Shown: positions 38,050 to 45,559, numbered from the stretch's first letter. The stretch: 64,000 bases of DNA from Sulfuriferula sp. (GCA_031291235.1 JARLJL010000006.1:248001-312000); one strand, 5' to 3'. The notes: a model not told the origin generated them from the sequence alone. Program-made: numbers and translations.

Positions 38050-38125
38050 AATTTAAGGTGCCGGCAGCAAGCGCGCTATCCCATTTCGGCAAAACGCGCC
38101 TGTATGGCTGGATTTTCAATACGCG

Positions 38126-38689
38126 TCAGGCAGTCAGTTGCAGCAGGTCAATTTTGAATTCGGGTTCGTAGGGCGGCACATTGCATTCGATGATATCCGG
38201 CGGCGCGATATCCAGCCGCACACCCACAATATCGGTGCGCACCGGCAACCTGGCCACGCCGCGATCGACCAGCACCACGGTACGGATTTCAGCGGGCTGT
38301 TTCCTTGCCAGATACTCGACCGCGCGCAACATGGAATGCCCGCGATACATCACGTCGTCCACCACCAGCACGGTGGTATCGGTCAGATCGAGGTCTGCAT
38401 GCGCGGGATTTTCAGTCAGCTGCGTTTCCGGATGCAGCAGCGTCAAATCGTCAGCGTAGCGCTTGATCTGTAAATTCATCAGCGCAATATTCGTCATTTT
38501 AAATTGACTGACCAGCCTGCGGTGCAGCATTTCCGCCAACGGCGCGCCGCGACGCAGAATACCCACCACCATGATGCGCGTCTTGCCGGTCAGCAACCCG
38601 GCAGCCTGCCAGGCCATGCGATCGAGCACTGCGTCAAGCTGGGCAGTGTCATACAGGCAGGTTCGATGTCCTCCGGGTTTGAAATCCAT
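38126..38689 (-). CDS. pyrR: PyrR-like uracil phosphoribosyltransferase / pyr regulator
   Basis: A 187-residue type I phosphoribosyltransferase of the PyrR group. The PRPP loop is VLVVDDVMYRGHSM near residue 105, and GILRRGAPLAEML near 44 and RYADDLTL near 72 match PyrR. In Gram-positive bacteria PyrR controls pyr mRNA attenuation; in proteobacteria only the enzyme role is well supported. An in-frame start at 38902 is rejected because it falls inside osmC in the wrong context, while GGAGG precedes ATG 38689. Confidence 0.85.
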   Translation of the reverse strand: MDFKPGGHRTCLYDTAQLDAVLDRMAWQAAGLLTGKTRIMVVGILRRGAPLAEMLHRRLVSQFKMTNIALMNLQIKRYADDLTLLHPETQLTENPAHADLDLTDTTVLVVDDVMYRGHSMLRAVEYLARKQPAEIRTVVLVDRGVARLPVRTDIVGVRLDIAPPDIIECNVPPYEPEFKIDLLQLTA

Positions 38690-38699
38690 ACAGCCTCCA

Positions 38700-39146
38700 T
38701 TACGCAGATACGAACGCAACATCCATATCAAAATCGATATGCGCCGATAAGGAGTTGGCGATGAAACAGCCGTCCTTGGCCTTTTGCAGCAAGAGGCGAA
38801 CACGCGCCTCATCCACGCCTGCCAATACCTGCAAACGGACACTGACATGAAACAGGGTAAACCGGGTTTTGCCCTCTTCGCGTGCCAGCGTGCCTTGGAC
38901 ATCGCATTGCAAATCGCTCCAGTCCAGCTTAGAAGCGGCAGCCACAGCCCGGAACGTCAGGATAAAGCAATCGGCGATGCCAGCGACCAGCAAGGTTTCC
39001 GGCGACCAGCGATCGCCGGGACCGCCGAAGTCCGCAGGTGCTGCCGATGCCAGCACGGGCAGCCCGGCGCTGGCGAGGCTGACATCGCCCGCAGGTCCGG
39101 CGCTGGCACGCGCCTGATATTGATGAGGCAAGCTTGTCGTAGACAT
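38700..39146 (-). CDS. OsmC family peroxiredoxin-like protein
   Basis: A 148-residue OsmC/Ohr-fold protein that reduces organic or sulfur-linked peroxides. The two redox Cys are present: one in GIADCFILTF (about residue 57) and one in KDGCFIANS (about residue 130). The N-terminal half has the WSPETLLVAG segment typical of the family. It lies upstream of pyrR, 10 bases apart, and downstream of the L,D-transpeptidase gene. No OhrR-type regulator is nearby. Confidence 0.9.
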   Translation of the reverse strand: MSTTSLPHQYQARASAGPAGDVSLASAGLPVLASAAPADFGGPGDRWSPETLLVAGIADCFILTFRAVAAASKLDWSDLQCDVQGTLAREEGKTRFTLFHVSVRLQVLAGVDEARVRLLLQKAKDGCFIANSLSAHIDFDMDVAFVSA

Positions 39147-39161
39147 TTGTGGCTCCCTGCG

Positions 39162-40076
39162 TTAATGAACGTTCTTTCCGGTCGCGGCCGGCAACCCGAC
39201 TTCATGCGCCAACCCGTCTTGCAGACGAATAACTGTTTGTACCTTGTTCCAGTCTAGCACGTCCTGCCAATCGTGACGTTGCGCCATATCCGCCACAAAA
39301 CTCAGCGGATCGACGCCGCGACCGTATGCATCCGGATTCACCTCGAGAAAAATGCGCCCGTCGTCAAGACGAGCCAGCAGCACCGGCGCATAAACGATCA
39401 GACCGGTTTCGCCTCTGGATATGTGCAGGAACAATGCAGCGATGTCGTCGGGATGCAAACGGATGCAGCCATGGCTCTGGAAGTGATAGATACTGGCCGG
39501 TGCAATAGTGCCGTGTATGCCGATGCCCGGCAGACTGATCCCTATCCAGTATTTTCCCAATGGATTATCCGGCCCCGGCGGCACTTCGGTGAGCACGGCC
39601 TCGCTCTCGCGCCGCATCTCCTCCTGTATCGATAACGGCACATGCCAGGTCTTGTTTTCCTGCAGATCGATTACCCGAAATTGCCCTTCCGGCGTGGGCC
39701 AGTCGGGGCGCCCCAATCCCACCGGATAATATGCCAGCAATTCGCCCGCCTGAAAGTAAAACAGCATGCGCTGCGGTATATTGATCAGCATACCGTCTAC
39801 CAGCGTCGCGGCAACGATATGGCGATTATCGATCTGCAATATCTGACCGGGATAAACCCAGGCATCAAATCTTAAGCCGTTCACACGCGCCAGCACGGAC
39901 GGCGCCATACCGAAACGGGCGCCGATCAGCGTCAGGGAATCGCCCGGCTGCACCGCATACTCGAACTCGCTACCGACCATGGCGCCGGCTATCCCTGCCG
40001 CATCGTCTGCCGCAGCAACCGGCATCCATGTCATTAGCGCCAGCCCTGCCCACCCTGCAATTACCCGGATATTCAT
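39162..40076 (-). CDS. LysM L,D-transpeptidase (ErfK/YbiS family)
   Basis: A 304-residue periplasmic enzyme. Signal peptide (about 1-23), LysM peptidoglycan-binding domain (about 40-85) and YkuD catalytic domain (about 95-235). The catalytic motif is intact: HGT in GIGIHGTIAP and SHGCIRLHPDD with the nucleophile Cys. It makes meso-DAP cross-links or attaches lipoproteins to peptidoglycan. It is the first gene before osmC and pyrR on this strand. Confidence 0.92.
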   Translation of the reverse strand: MNIRVIAGWAGLALMTWMPVAAADDAAGIAGAMVGSEFEYAVQPGDSLTLIGARFGMAPSVLARVNGLRFDAWVYPGQILQIDNRHIVAATLVDGMLINIPQRMLFYFQAGELLAYYPVGLGRPDWPTPEGQFRVIDLQENKTWHVPLSIQEEMRRESEAVLTEVPPGPDNPLGKYWIGISLPGIGIHGTIAPASIYHFQSHGCIRLHPDDIAALFLHISRGETGLIVYAPVLLARLDDGRIFLEVNPDAYGRGVDPLSFVADMAQRHDWQDVLDWNKVQTVIRLQDGLAHEVGLPAATGKNVH

Positions 40077-40201
40077 ATTGTCTCGGTATCAACAGCATTA
40101 AGCCATGATGAAACGATCGGGGAATTTTGCAGCCCGACTCATATTGCAATCAATTGATACTATACTAAAGCAGACAGCCACTCTCGAAGAGGTCAGACCG
40201 C

Positions 40202-40591
40202 ATGTACGGATTCTCCATCACCCTCAACCCGCCCTTTGTCACCGCCGTCGACAAGGTAACAGAAGCCCTGAAAAAAGAAGGCTTCGGCGTACTCACCGAT
40301 ATCGATGTGCAGGCTACCATGAAAGCCAAGCTCAATATAGACGGACGCCCCTACCGCATACTCGGCGCCTGCAACCCGCCGCTGGCGCACCGCGCCATTG
40401 AAGCCGACCCGGATATCGGCCTGCTGTTGCCGTGCAACGTCGTCGTGCGCGAAGAAGCAGACGGCAAAATTACCGTCGCCTTTATGGACCCCGCCGCAGT
40501 CTTGCAACTGGTCAATCGTCCTGACATCACCGCGCTGGCACAGGAAGTCAAACAGCGCCTGGAACGGGTCCGCGACAGCCTCGCGGCCTGA
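40202..40591 (+). CDS. DUF302 domain protein
   Basis: A 129-residue DUF302-family protein without signal peptide or membrane helix. Visible family pieces are GFSITLN at the start, [16 protein letters not shown], and [28 protein letters not shown]. The conserved ACNPP region contains the only widely kept Cys. Its function is unknown, though the fold is a ferredoxin-like sandwich. It is followed after 31 bases by a small SHOCT-domain membrane-protein gene. Confidence 0.88.
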   Translation: MYGFSITLNPPFVTAVDKVTEALKKEGFGVLTDIDVQATMKAKLNIDGRPYRILGACNPPLAHRAIEADPDIGLLLPCNVVVREEADGKITVAFMDPAAVLQLVNRPDITALAQEVKQRLERVRDSLAA

Positions 40592-40622
40592 AACCGAACA
40601 GCAATCATCGAAAGGAGATGCC

Positions 40623-40889
40623 ATGTACGGCCTGTACGATCATAGCTGGATGTTCGGGGGCGGCATGCTGTTGGGTGTCTTATGGATGATACTAATCTGG
40701 AGCATACCGCTACTGCTGCTCTTCGCGCTTCTCAAATACCTGTTCGCCAAATCAGAGAGCAGCAAGCGTACCGAGCCCCCGCAGCAATCCGCCACCCCTC
40801 TCGAGGTACTCCAACTCGCCTATGCCCGCGGCGACATCAGCCGCGAAGAATATCTGCAAAAACGCGACGACTTGCAGGACAAAGGCTAA
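40623..40889 (+). CDS. Small SHOCT-domain membrane protein
   Basis: An 88-residue protein with one membrane helix (about 14-37) and a C-terminal SHOCT motif (about 58-86: LEVLQLAYARGDISREEYLQ, a short helical oligomerisation element). AAAGGAGA stands 4 bases before the ATG. An open frame reaches back into the DUF302 gene but that start has no support. It likely forms an operon with DUF302; the role is unknown. Confidence 0.8.
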   Translation: MYGLYDHSWMFGGGMLLGVLWMILIWSIPLLLLFALLKYLFAKSESSKRTEPPQQSATPLEVLQLAYARGDISREEYLQKRDDLQDKG

Positions 40890-41092
40890 GCACAGCCGAG
40901 GACGGATTGAACCCGTGCATATTGCTTTCCTGAGCAGATAATGCAATGCTTAACGCATATAGAATACGAACCTGATCAAACTATATCGGCAAGTAATCAC
41001 AAGCGTGTTTGAATTTCCGTTTATCAGGTTCCTATTTACCGAAACCAAGTAAAAATGAAATTACAGACTCATAGGGATAGCTACACAACAAA

Positions 41093-41121
41093 TTGATAAT
41101 TAAAATGATTTTTATTAATTT
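41093..41121 (+). promoter_or_regulatory. Candidate promoter of the DUF5343-TIGR02391 pair
   Basis: TTGATA (41093-41098) and TAATTT (41116-41121) are separated by 17 bases in a very AT-rich stretch, about 130 bases upstream of the DUF5343 gene. The -35 element is good; the -10 matches only in its key bases. Confidence 0.35.
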
Positions 41122-41184
41122 TAACAATTACTACATTTATTCTGTGCACGGGGGAGCCATGTTATACACCGATTTACTAAATAA

Positions 41185-41210
41185 AATAGGCACCGAAATC
41201 GGTGCCTATT
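41185..41210 (+). terminator. 26-bp palindromic hairpin in the leader of the DUF5343 gene
   Basis: AATAGGCACCGA (41185-41196) and TCGGTGCCTATT (41199-41210) form a perfect 12-bp stem. It could terminate read-through from the SHOCT gene. It could also be part of an attenuator: CACCGATTT (41167-41175) can pair with AAATCGGTG (41196-41204) and would disrupt it. There is no T-run after the stem. Confidence 0.55.
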
Positions 41211-41254
41211 AACGTTATACCTACCAAGCACCTTCTACATAAATGGAGATTGAA

Positions 41255-41935
41255 ATGGCAACGCATCCGTATATTTCTGGGCCCGGCAATGTCGCCCAGA
41301 TGGTGACTCAACTTCGAAAATCGTTTCCAAGCACTATAGGCTCAGAAACGGTAAAGAAACTTGGTATCGCCCCGAATAATGAAAGTTACGTAATCAATGT
41401 TCTTCAGTATGTGGGGGTGATCGATTCAGAAGGAAAGAAAACACCTGGAGCAGCTAACGCCTTCTCTCATCATAAAGATGAAGACTTTGCTAAAGAATTT
41501 GCATCGCTGGTTCAAAAAGCATATTCATCGTTATTCGAGCTACATGGAAACGACGCATGGAATCTTGATAGCGACGAACTGATTACGTTTTTCCGACAAA
41601 GCGATCAGACAAGCGCAACTATCGGCAGCCGCCAAGCTGGCACCTTCAAAGTACTAGCCGGACTCTCTGGCCATGGAGACGTACCAGAACCCAAAACTAA
41701 GAAATCAACTAAGAATGCGGCTACTCCGAAATCCACCAAACCAAAAGAATCAAAGAACACTCAGTCATCTATACAACCAGGGGAAAGTTCGTCATTAAGC
41801 GGCCGCCAAAAACACATCGAAGGCCATGGATTTGGATTAACAGTCAGGGTTGAAATAAATCTCCCTGCCGATGGCACCAAAGAAACATATGACAATATAT
41901 TCAAGAGTATAAAGGAGAATCTTTTAGGTGGCTGA
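41255..41935 (+). CDS. DUF5343 domain protein
   Basis: A 226-residue protein matching DUF5343 (about 1-140), which looks like a winged-helix-type fold: it opens MATHPYISGPGN and contains TIGSETVKKLGIAPNNESYVINVLQYVGVID. A low-complexity Lys/Ser/Thr/Pro linker (about 146-185) joins a C-terminal beta-strand segment (FGLTVRVEINLP). GGAG six bases before ATG 41255 is better than for the ATG at 41243. Codon use is AT-rich, unlike the neighbours. It overlaps the TIGR02391 gene by 8 bases. The function is unknown; pairing suggests a shared system. Confidence 0.75.
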   Translation: MATHPYISGPGNVAQMVTQLRKSFPSTIGSETVKKLGIAPNNESYVINVLQYVGVIDSEGKKTPGAANAFSHHKDEDFAKEFASLVQKAYSSLFELHGNDAWNLDSDELITFFRQSDQTSATIGSRQAGTFKVLAGLSGHGDVPEPKTKKSTKNAATPKSTKPKESKNTQSSIQPGESSSLSGRQKHIEGHGFGLTVRVEINLPADGTKETYDNIFKSIKENLLGG

Positions 41936-42404
41936 CCCTTGGGAGCAGTTTCAGCTCGTTGTAAGGCGAGTACAGTCAATAACAGCGGCCCGATCAGAGC
42001 CCGCTGGTGGCTCCCATCCTTTCGACGATAGAAATATTCATACGAGAATTCAGAGTACATCCAAAAAACTGTTCGATGATGGGCACTACGCCTCAGCAAC
42101 ATTTGAGGCCTATAAGCTGATCGACAAAGAAGTTTCGACGCTGGCCAAAGTCAGCGAGTCAGGTGTAAAACTAATGATGAAGGTATTCAACGAACAATCA
42201 CCCATTATTCGACTTACGGATATGTCATCGACAAGCGAAAAGGATGAACAAGAAGGATACAAATTCATCTTCTCTGGGGCCGTAATGGCGATCAGAAACC
42301 CAAGAGGGCATGAGTATGGCATCAGAGAATCACCAACAGAATGCTTGGATCACTTAAGCCTCGCATCTTTGCTACTTCGGCGATTAGAGAATACCAAAAA
42401 ATAG
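41928..42404 (+). CDS. TIGR02391 (Ymh) family protein, possible HEPN RNase
   Basis: A 158-residue protein of the TIGR02391/Ymh family. Landmarks are HTRIQSTSKKLFDDGHYASATFEAYK (about 38-63), TSEKDEQEG (about 102-110) and FSGAVMAIRNPRGHEYG (about 115-131), then a Leu-rich C-terminus. Residues Arg123 to His128 give the R-x4-H pattern of catalytic HEPN RNases, so an RNA-cleaving role is possible (inference). The GTG start overlaps the DUF5343 stop and has AAAGGAG upstream. Such proteins are often encoded on accessory DNA. Confidence 0.75.
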   Translation: MADPWEQFQLVVRRVQSITAARSEPAGGSHPFDDRNIHTRIQSTSKKLFDDGHYASATFEAYKLIDKEVSTLAKVSESGVKLMMKVFNEQSPIIRLTDMSSTSEKDEQEGYKFIFSGAVMAIRNPRGHEYGIRESPTECLDHLSLASLLLRRLENTKK

Positions 42405-42430
42405 ATATGGAAAAAACGGGGTCAATTCTA

Positions 42431-42487
42431 ACATTCCAACAATACGATTAGTGTCAATCCCCACATTACACCAAATTGTTGGAATGT
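42431..42487. repeat. 13-bp inverted repeat between the gene pair and the Sel1 gene
   Basis: ACATTCCAACAAT (42431-42443) and ATTGTTGGAATGT (42475-42487) are exact inverted copies 31 bases apart, in the gap between two converging units. It may be a two-way terminator. The preceding ACGGGGTCA also resembles the edges of REP-type elements, but no transposase is present. Confidence 0.55.
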
Positions 42488-42513
42488 AAGAACTGACATC
42501 AGGTTTTTGAAAA

Positions 42514-43230
42514 TCACTTCGATTCGTGGACGGACTTCAAATATTCGTCAATCGCAGAAGATACGCCTATCTTGAACATTCTTTGCTTTAGGACTTTTGC
42601 TGTTTTTATTTGAGATTTTGTCAGGTTCCAGTCAGTATTTAATAAGTCTTGATGGTCATCCGCAAGATCATAGAGCGCGTAAGAGATAACTTCGTTTTTT
42701 CCTACGCCATCTCCAAAATAATAGTAATCTCCAAGGAGGATTCGCGATTCATCGTCGTGTTCGGAACCTCCATGATCAGCAGCTTTTGTAAGCCATATAA
42801 TCGCCTGTTTATCATTCGCCAATACATACCTATAAAACGTGCCGAGGGCCTTTTGAGCATCAAGGTTTCCTTGAAGCGCGGATTTTGTGTACCATATCAA
42901 AGCTTGATTGTTGTCTTTCTCAATTCCAAGACCATTCGCGTAACAGTATCCAAGATCCAGTTGCCCACGCCAGTTTCCTTGATCTGCGGTTTTTTTAAAC
43001 CATTCAACAGCCTGCTTCTTACCATCCTTTTGCGTTAAAAAATATTCCCCTAACAAAACTTCAGACTCGACATCCCCGTTGTCAGCACCTTGCTTTAACT
43101 TCACAAGCGCCGCAGCATCCCCTTTCTGAACCAAATCGCCAATGTCGTCCGTTATGGACGAGTCCATTGCTGATGCGACAACAGAAAACAGAAGCAAAAA
43201 TAGCGTTGTGATTTTTTTTAATTTATTCAT
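42514..43230 (-). CDS. Secreted Sel1-like repeat protein, probable immunity protein
   Basis: A 238-residue protein with a signal peptide (about 1-21) and four to five Sel1-like repeats (about 50-200), each with A-x-x-x-L-G-x-x-Y spacing, such as GDVESEVLLGEYF, GNWRGQLDLGYCYANGLG and GNLDAQKALGTFY. Sel1-repeat proteins serve as periplasmic immunity proteins for some type VI effectors. Its start shares one base with the stop of the upstream hydrolase gene, which fits an effector-immunity pair. Codon use is AT-rich. Confidence 0.8.
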   Translation of the reverse strand: MNKLKKITTLFLLLFSVVASAMDSSITDDIGDLVQKGDAAALVKLKQGADNGDVESEVLLGEYFLTQKDGKKQAVEWFKKTADQGNWRGQLDLGYCYANGLGIEKDNNQALIWYTKSALQGNLDAQKALGTFYRYVLANDKQAIIWLTKAADHGGSEHDDESRILLGDYYYFGDGVGKNEVISYALYDLADDHQDLLNTDWNLTKSQIKTAKVLKQRMFKIGVSSAIDEYLKSVHESK

Positions 43231-43892
43231 TATTTCCAGTCCGATTTCCTGTAAATAACATAGGATGGTTGTGGCTTTGCGTGCCTATAACCGCCCCCTG
43301 GATAAAAAGAATCCTCAAGAGCCTGCGACTTGCTCACAGGAGGATGGGTTGTCGCATGATGAACATTCTGCTTAAAATCCGACACCCATTGCGTGCCATC
43401 ATAAATCGCGATGTGTCCATAAGTGTTTGGATCGCCTGAATAGTCTTGTATTACAACAGCATCCCCTTTTGTTGGCGTGTAGTCAGGTTCGTTGAAATTT
43501 GGATCAAGATTAATTTTAGTCGTCAGCTCTTTAAATCCGTTCCTTTTGAGCAAACACCCCCAATTTTTAGCTGCCTCTGGACGATCTTTTTCGTTCGGAT
43601 TTTGGTTGCCGTTCAGCGTGCCACCACCAGCTGCTAGTGCCGTACCGACATAGTGAGCACAAAAACCTAGCGACTGCTCTTCTGGTTTTGCGTCGCCTTT
43701 CTTGTACAGTGTTTTATGTTCTGTTTTATCTTTGTATATATTCTTTTTTACGTTTGCATTAAGAGCTGCAATCACTTTATCCAAATTCACATCGGGTATT
43801 ACGGGAGTCATTACAACCGTTTTTATGGATGTGTCTGATTCAGGTGTCGTTGTCGCACTGCCAGTGTAGTTAGCAAATTTACAATCAGTCAT
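43230..43892 (-). CDS. Probable peptidoglycan hydrolase effector (NlpC/P60-CHAP-like)
   Basis: A 220-residue protein without signal peptide. Catalytic residues are suggested by Cys78 in GFCAHYVGTAL and His160 in TYGHIAIYDG, with Asn176 as possible third residue; this is the order of papain-like cell-wall amidases/peptidases. The gene lies between a PAAR-domain gene (8-base overlap) and a secreted Sel1 gene (1-base overlap). I infer a type VI secretion effector that cuts peptidoglycan of rivals. No Tae family could be assigned by eye. GGGGAAAG precedes the ATG. Confidence 0.72.
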   Translation of the reverse strand: MTDCKFANYTGSATTTPESDTSIKTVVMTPVIPDVNLDKVIAALNANVKKNIYKDKTEHKTLYKKGDAKPEEQSLGFCAHYVGTALAAGGGTLNGNQNPNEKDRPEAAKNWGCLLKRNGFKELTTKINLDPNFNEPDYTPTKGDAVVIQDYSGDPNTYGHIAIYDGTQWVSDFKQNVHHATTHPPVSKSQALEDSFYPGGGYRHAKPQPSYVIYRKSDWK

Positions 43893-44433
43893 TACTTTCC
43901 CCTGTATGGAATTTAACTAATTCAGGGTTGATGATTGATGATAACAGGTGCGCGTAACCGTTCTCGTCCGTTGTGCCATTTTCAATGCTGCCATCAGCCC
44001 GAGTTACGTTATAGGGAGTATTTGCTATGGGCTGACCAGCACCATCCACAAATTGGTGTCGGTCATTGAATTTCATCCGTATGTTATCTTCCTCAGCCAC
44101 ATAAGGACTAAACAGGGATGCAAACGCGTCGTCACCGCTGCCATGGCTGCCTGCATTGGTAGCGCCGCCCATATCCTTGTAAGTAGGTTGCTGGCTGGCA
44201 ATCAGTACTGCGCCGCATGAGGTCTTGTAGCCGTCCAGTGCCACCGGCGCGCCATCCACTATCATGGTGGGGTCGCCTTCGATGATGCTGGTTGTTCTTC
44301 TGCAATGCGGACAATAAACCTTGTCTCCCATTCTTGCGATTCTGCGACCGTTCGTCATTGAAAATACCGAACCCTCCAGTACGGTTCCGCCATGCGAGGT
44401 TTTGTCGCCTTCTACGATAAAAGCTCTGCCCAT
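43885..44433 (-). CDS. PAAR domain protein with C-terminal beta-sandwich extension
   Basis: A 182-residue protein. The N-terminal PAAR-like domain (about 1-95) forms the sharpened tip of the type VI secretion spike; it shows GDKTSHGGTVLEGS, the YCPHCRR pair and DGAPVALDGYKTSCGA with likely metal ligands. The C-terminal part (about 115-175) has the pattern GAGQPIANTPYNVTRADGSIENGTTDENG, like transthyretin-type linkers that hold effectors to the spike. It starts the effector cassette. No other T6SS gene is in the window. Confidence 0.85.
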   Translation of the reverse strand: MGRAFIVEGDKTSHGGTVLEGSVFSMTNGRRIARMGDKVYCPHCRRTTSIIEGDPTMIVDGAPVALDGYKTSCGAVLIASQQPTYKDMGGATNAGSHGSGDDAFASLFSPYVAEEDNIRMKFNDRHQFVDGAGQPIANTPYNVTRADGSIENGTTDENGYAHLLSSIINPELVKFHTGESND

Positions 44434-44740
44434 CTTTTTTATCCCCTAAACACGCTGTTTGTAATCGAGCCGCACAAAATTCTGATATTTTATACGGTGT
44501 TTATCTTACATTGCATGCTAGGGTTATTTAAAGATGACATATAAAACAGGTGACAGGCCGACGAAAAAATGTTTTTCGTCCGGCAAAGCTCGGGCGAACG
44601 CCAGATCGGTAACAACAATGACCCGGTTAATTGATATTAAGCCCCTTCTGGAAACTTGAGCCAATAACAGCTATCTAAACTAATTAAAGCTGACTGAAAA
44701 TGCTCTTCGATTGATCTGATATGGGAATACCCCAACGCAA
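44434..44740. other. Divergent intergenic region, right edge of the island
   Basis: This gap of about 307 bases lies between the PAAR gene (minus) and the MerR gene (plus). It holds the hairpin at 44558-44585 and an AT-rich stretch with a possible -10 element for the PAAR gene (TTTATA on plus at 44489-44494). No gene was found. Confidence 0.5.
44558..44585. repeat. Hairpin in the PAAR-MerR divergent region
   Basis: GACGAAAAA (44561-44569) and TTTTTCGTC (44573-44581) form a 9-bp stem around ATG, with partly complementary GCC/CGGC flanks. It sits between divergent genes, where no gene ends, so it is not an ordinary terminator for a neighbour. Confidence 0.45.
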
Positions 44741-45097
44741 ATGATGTACATAGGCAAGCTTGCCAAATTAAGCGGGGCGACACCGAAAGCCATACGTTTA
44801 TATGAGGCTATGGGTCTGATTCCCGTTCCTGATCGCCGGGGAAAATATCGCGTTTACACGGACAAGGACGTGGCCCTTGTGCATATGATCCGGCGCGGTC
44901 AGGCAGTCGGGTTTGGTCTCGAAGAAATGAAAAAGCTGATCGAGCTTAAAGCCAAAACCGACCGCTTTCCCCTCGCTATAGCGAACGAACTGATCTCCCG
45001 CAAACGGGAAAAACTGCGCAACGACATGGACAGGATCATGCTGCTGGATCAGCAATTGGCGGATCTTCACGAAGAAATAAATCGCACCTTCGGATAG
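44741..45097 (+). CDS. MerR family transcriptional regulator
   Basis: A 118-residue MerR-type protein: winged helix-turn-helix at the N-terminus (IGKLAKLSGATPKAIRLYEAMGLI), a wing (RRGKYRVYTDKDV) and a dimerising coiled-coil (about 78-114). The usual metal-binding Cys residues are absent, so it is likely a drug/organic-compound or redox-type sensor. It lies 94 bases before an EthD-family gene, whose upstream DNA carries a MerR-type promoter. The ATG at 44744 is an equally possible start. Confidence 0.88.
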   Translation: MMYIGKLAKLSGATPKAIRLYEAMGLIPVPDRRGKYRVYTDKDVALVHMIRRGQAVGFGLEEMKKLIELKAKTDRFPLAIANELISRKREKLRNDMDRIMLLDQQLADLHEEINRTFG

Positions 45098-45124
45098 ATA
45101 CGCTGCAATGATTGACGCTGATGC

Positions 45125-45154
45125 TTGACTCTATCCCCAGGGGCAAGGTTTAAG
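45125..45154 (+). promoter_or_regulatory. MerR-type promoter of the EthD-family gene
   Basis: TTGACT (45125-45130) is followed after a long spacer by TTTAAG (45149-45154) or TAAGCT (45151-45156), giving 18-20 bases. CCCC-A-GGGG (45135-45143) is centred in the spacer. A dyad in an over-long spacer is the hallmark of promoters untwisted by MerR regulators. Confidence 0.55.
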
Positions 45155-45190
45155 CTCCCGAATCCACACATCACAATTTGCGGGGCATCC

Positions 45191-45514
45191 ATGATCAGGA
45201 TCAGCATACTGTATCCGAACAAGCCAGGCTCACGATTCGATTTGGGCTACTACATCCAAACCCATATGCCTATGTCCATCGACCTGCTGAGCGGTCACCC
45301 GGGCTTTAACGGCGTATCGGTCGAGCACGGCCTCAGCGGGGCAATACCGGGAACAGAGGCTGCCTATATAGCCATGTGCCACTTTCTGTTCGATTCGGCT
45401 GAAAACTTCATGGCAGCCTTTCTGCCCCATGCGGCGGTGCTTCAAGGCGACATGCCGAACTACACCGACATAGCACCGGTTATTCAGGTCAACGAAGTAC
45501 TTATCGCCCGCTAG
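45191..45514 (+). CDS. EthD family protein
   Basis: A 107-residue dimeric alpha/beta-barrel protein of the EthD type. It shows YPNKPGSRFDLGYYIQTHMPM, with the conserved YY..HMP element, and a C-terminal VIQVNEVL strand. EthD was found in ethyl-tert-butyl-ether degradation, and relatives act on quinone- or aldehyde-like small molecules. The start at ATG 45191 gives the normal length; the frame extends up to 45125 but this would overlap the promoter. The MerR gene upstream probably controls it. Confidence 0.83.
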   Translation: MIRISILYPNKPGSRFDLGYYIQTHMPMSIDLLSGHPGFNGVSVEHGLSGAIPGTEAAYIAMCHFLFDSAENFMAAFLPHAAVLQGDMPNYTDIAPVIQVNEVLIAR

Positions 45515-45559
45515 CCGCTGCAAAGCGGAGAGCTATGGCAATGCCGTACCCTGGCTAAC

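Larger units (their letters stand above)
40890..41254. other. AT-rich intergenic region at the island border
   Basis: This gap of about 365 bases marks the left edge of the AT-rich island. It holds the candidate promoter, a possible 17-codon frame at 41159-41212 (GGAG only two bases from its ATG) and the palindromic hairpin. Nothing else was found. Confidence 0.5.

Noticed and set aside
34130-38125. Adenosylcobalamin riboswitch for the ethanolamine genes
   Set aside because: No cobalamin-box-like sequence was found before eat or eutR; EutR-type protein control is the simpler view.
40890-44740. Prophage or transposon origin of the AT-rich island
   Set aside because: No integrase, transposase, phage structural gene or clear attachment repeat; mobility remains unproven.
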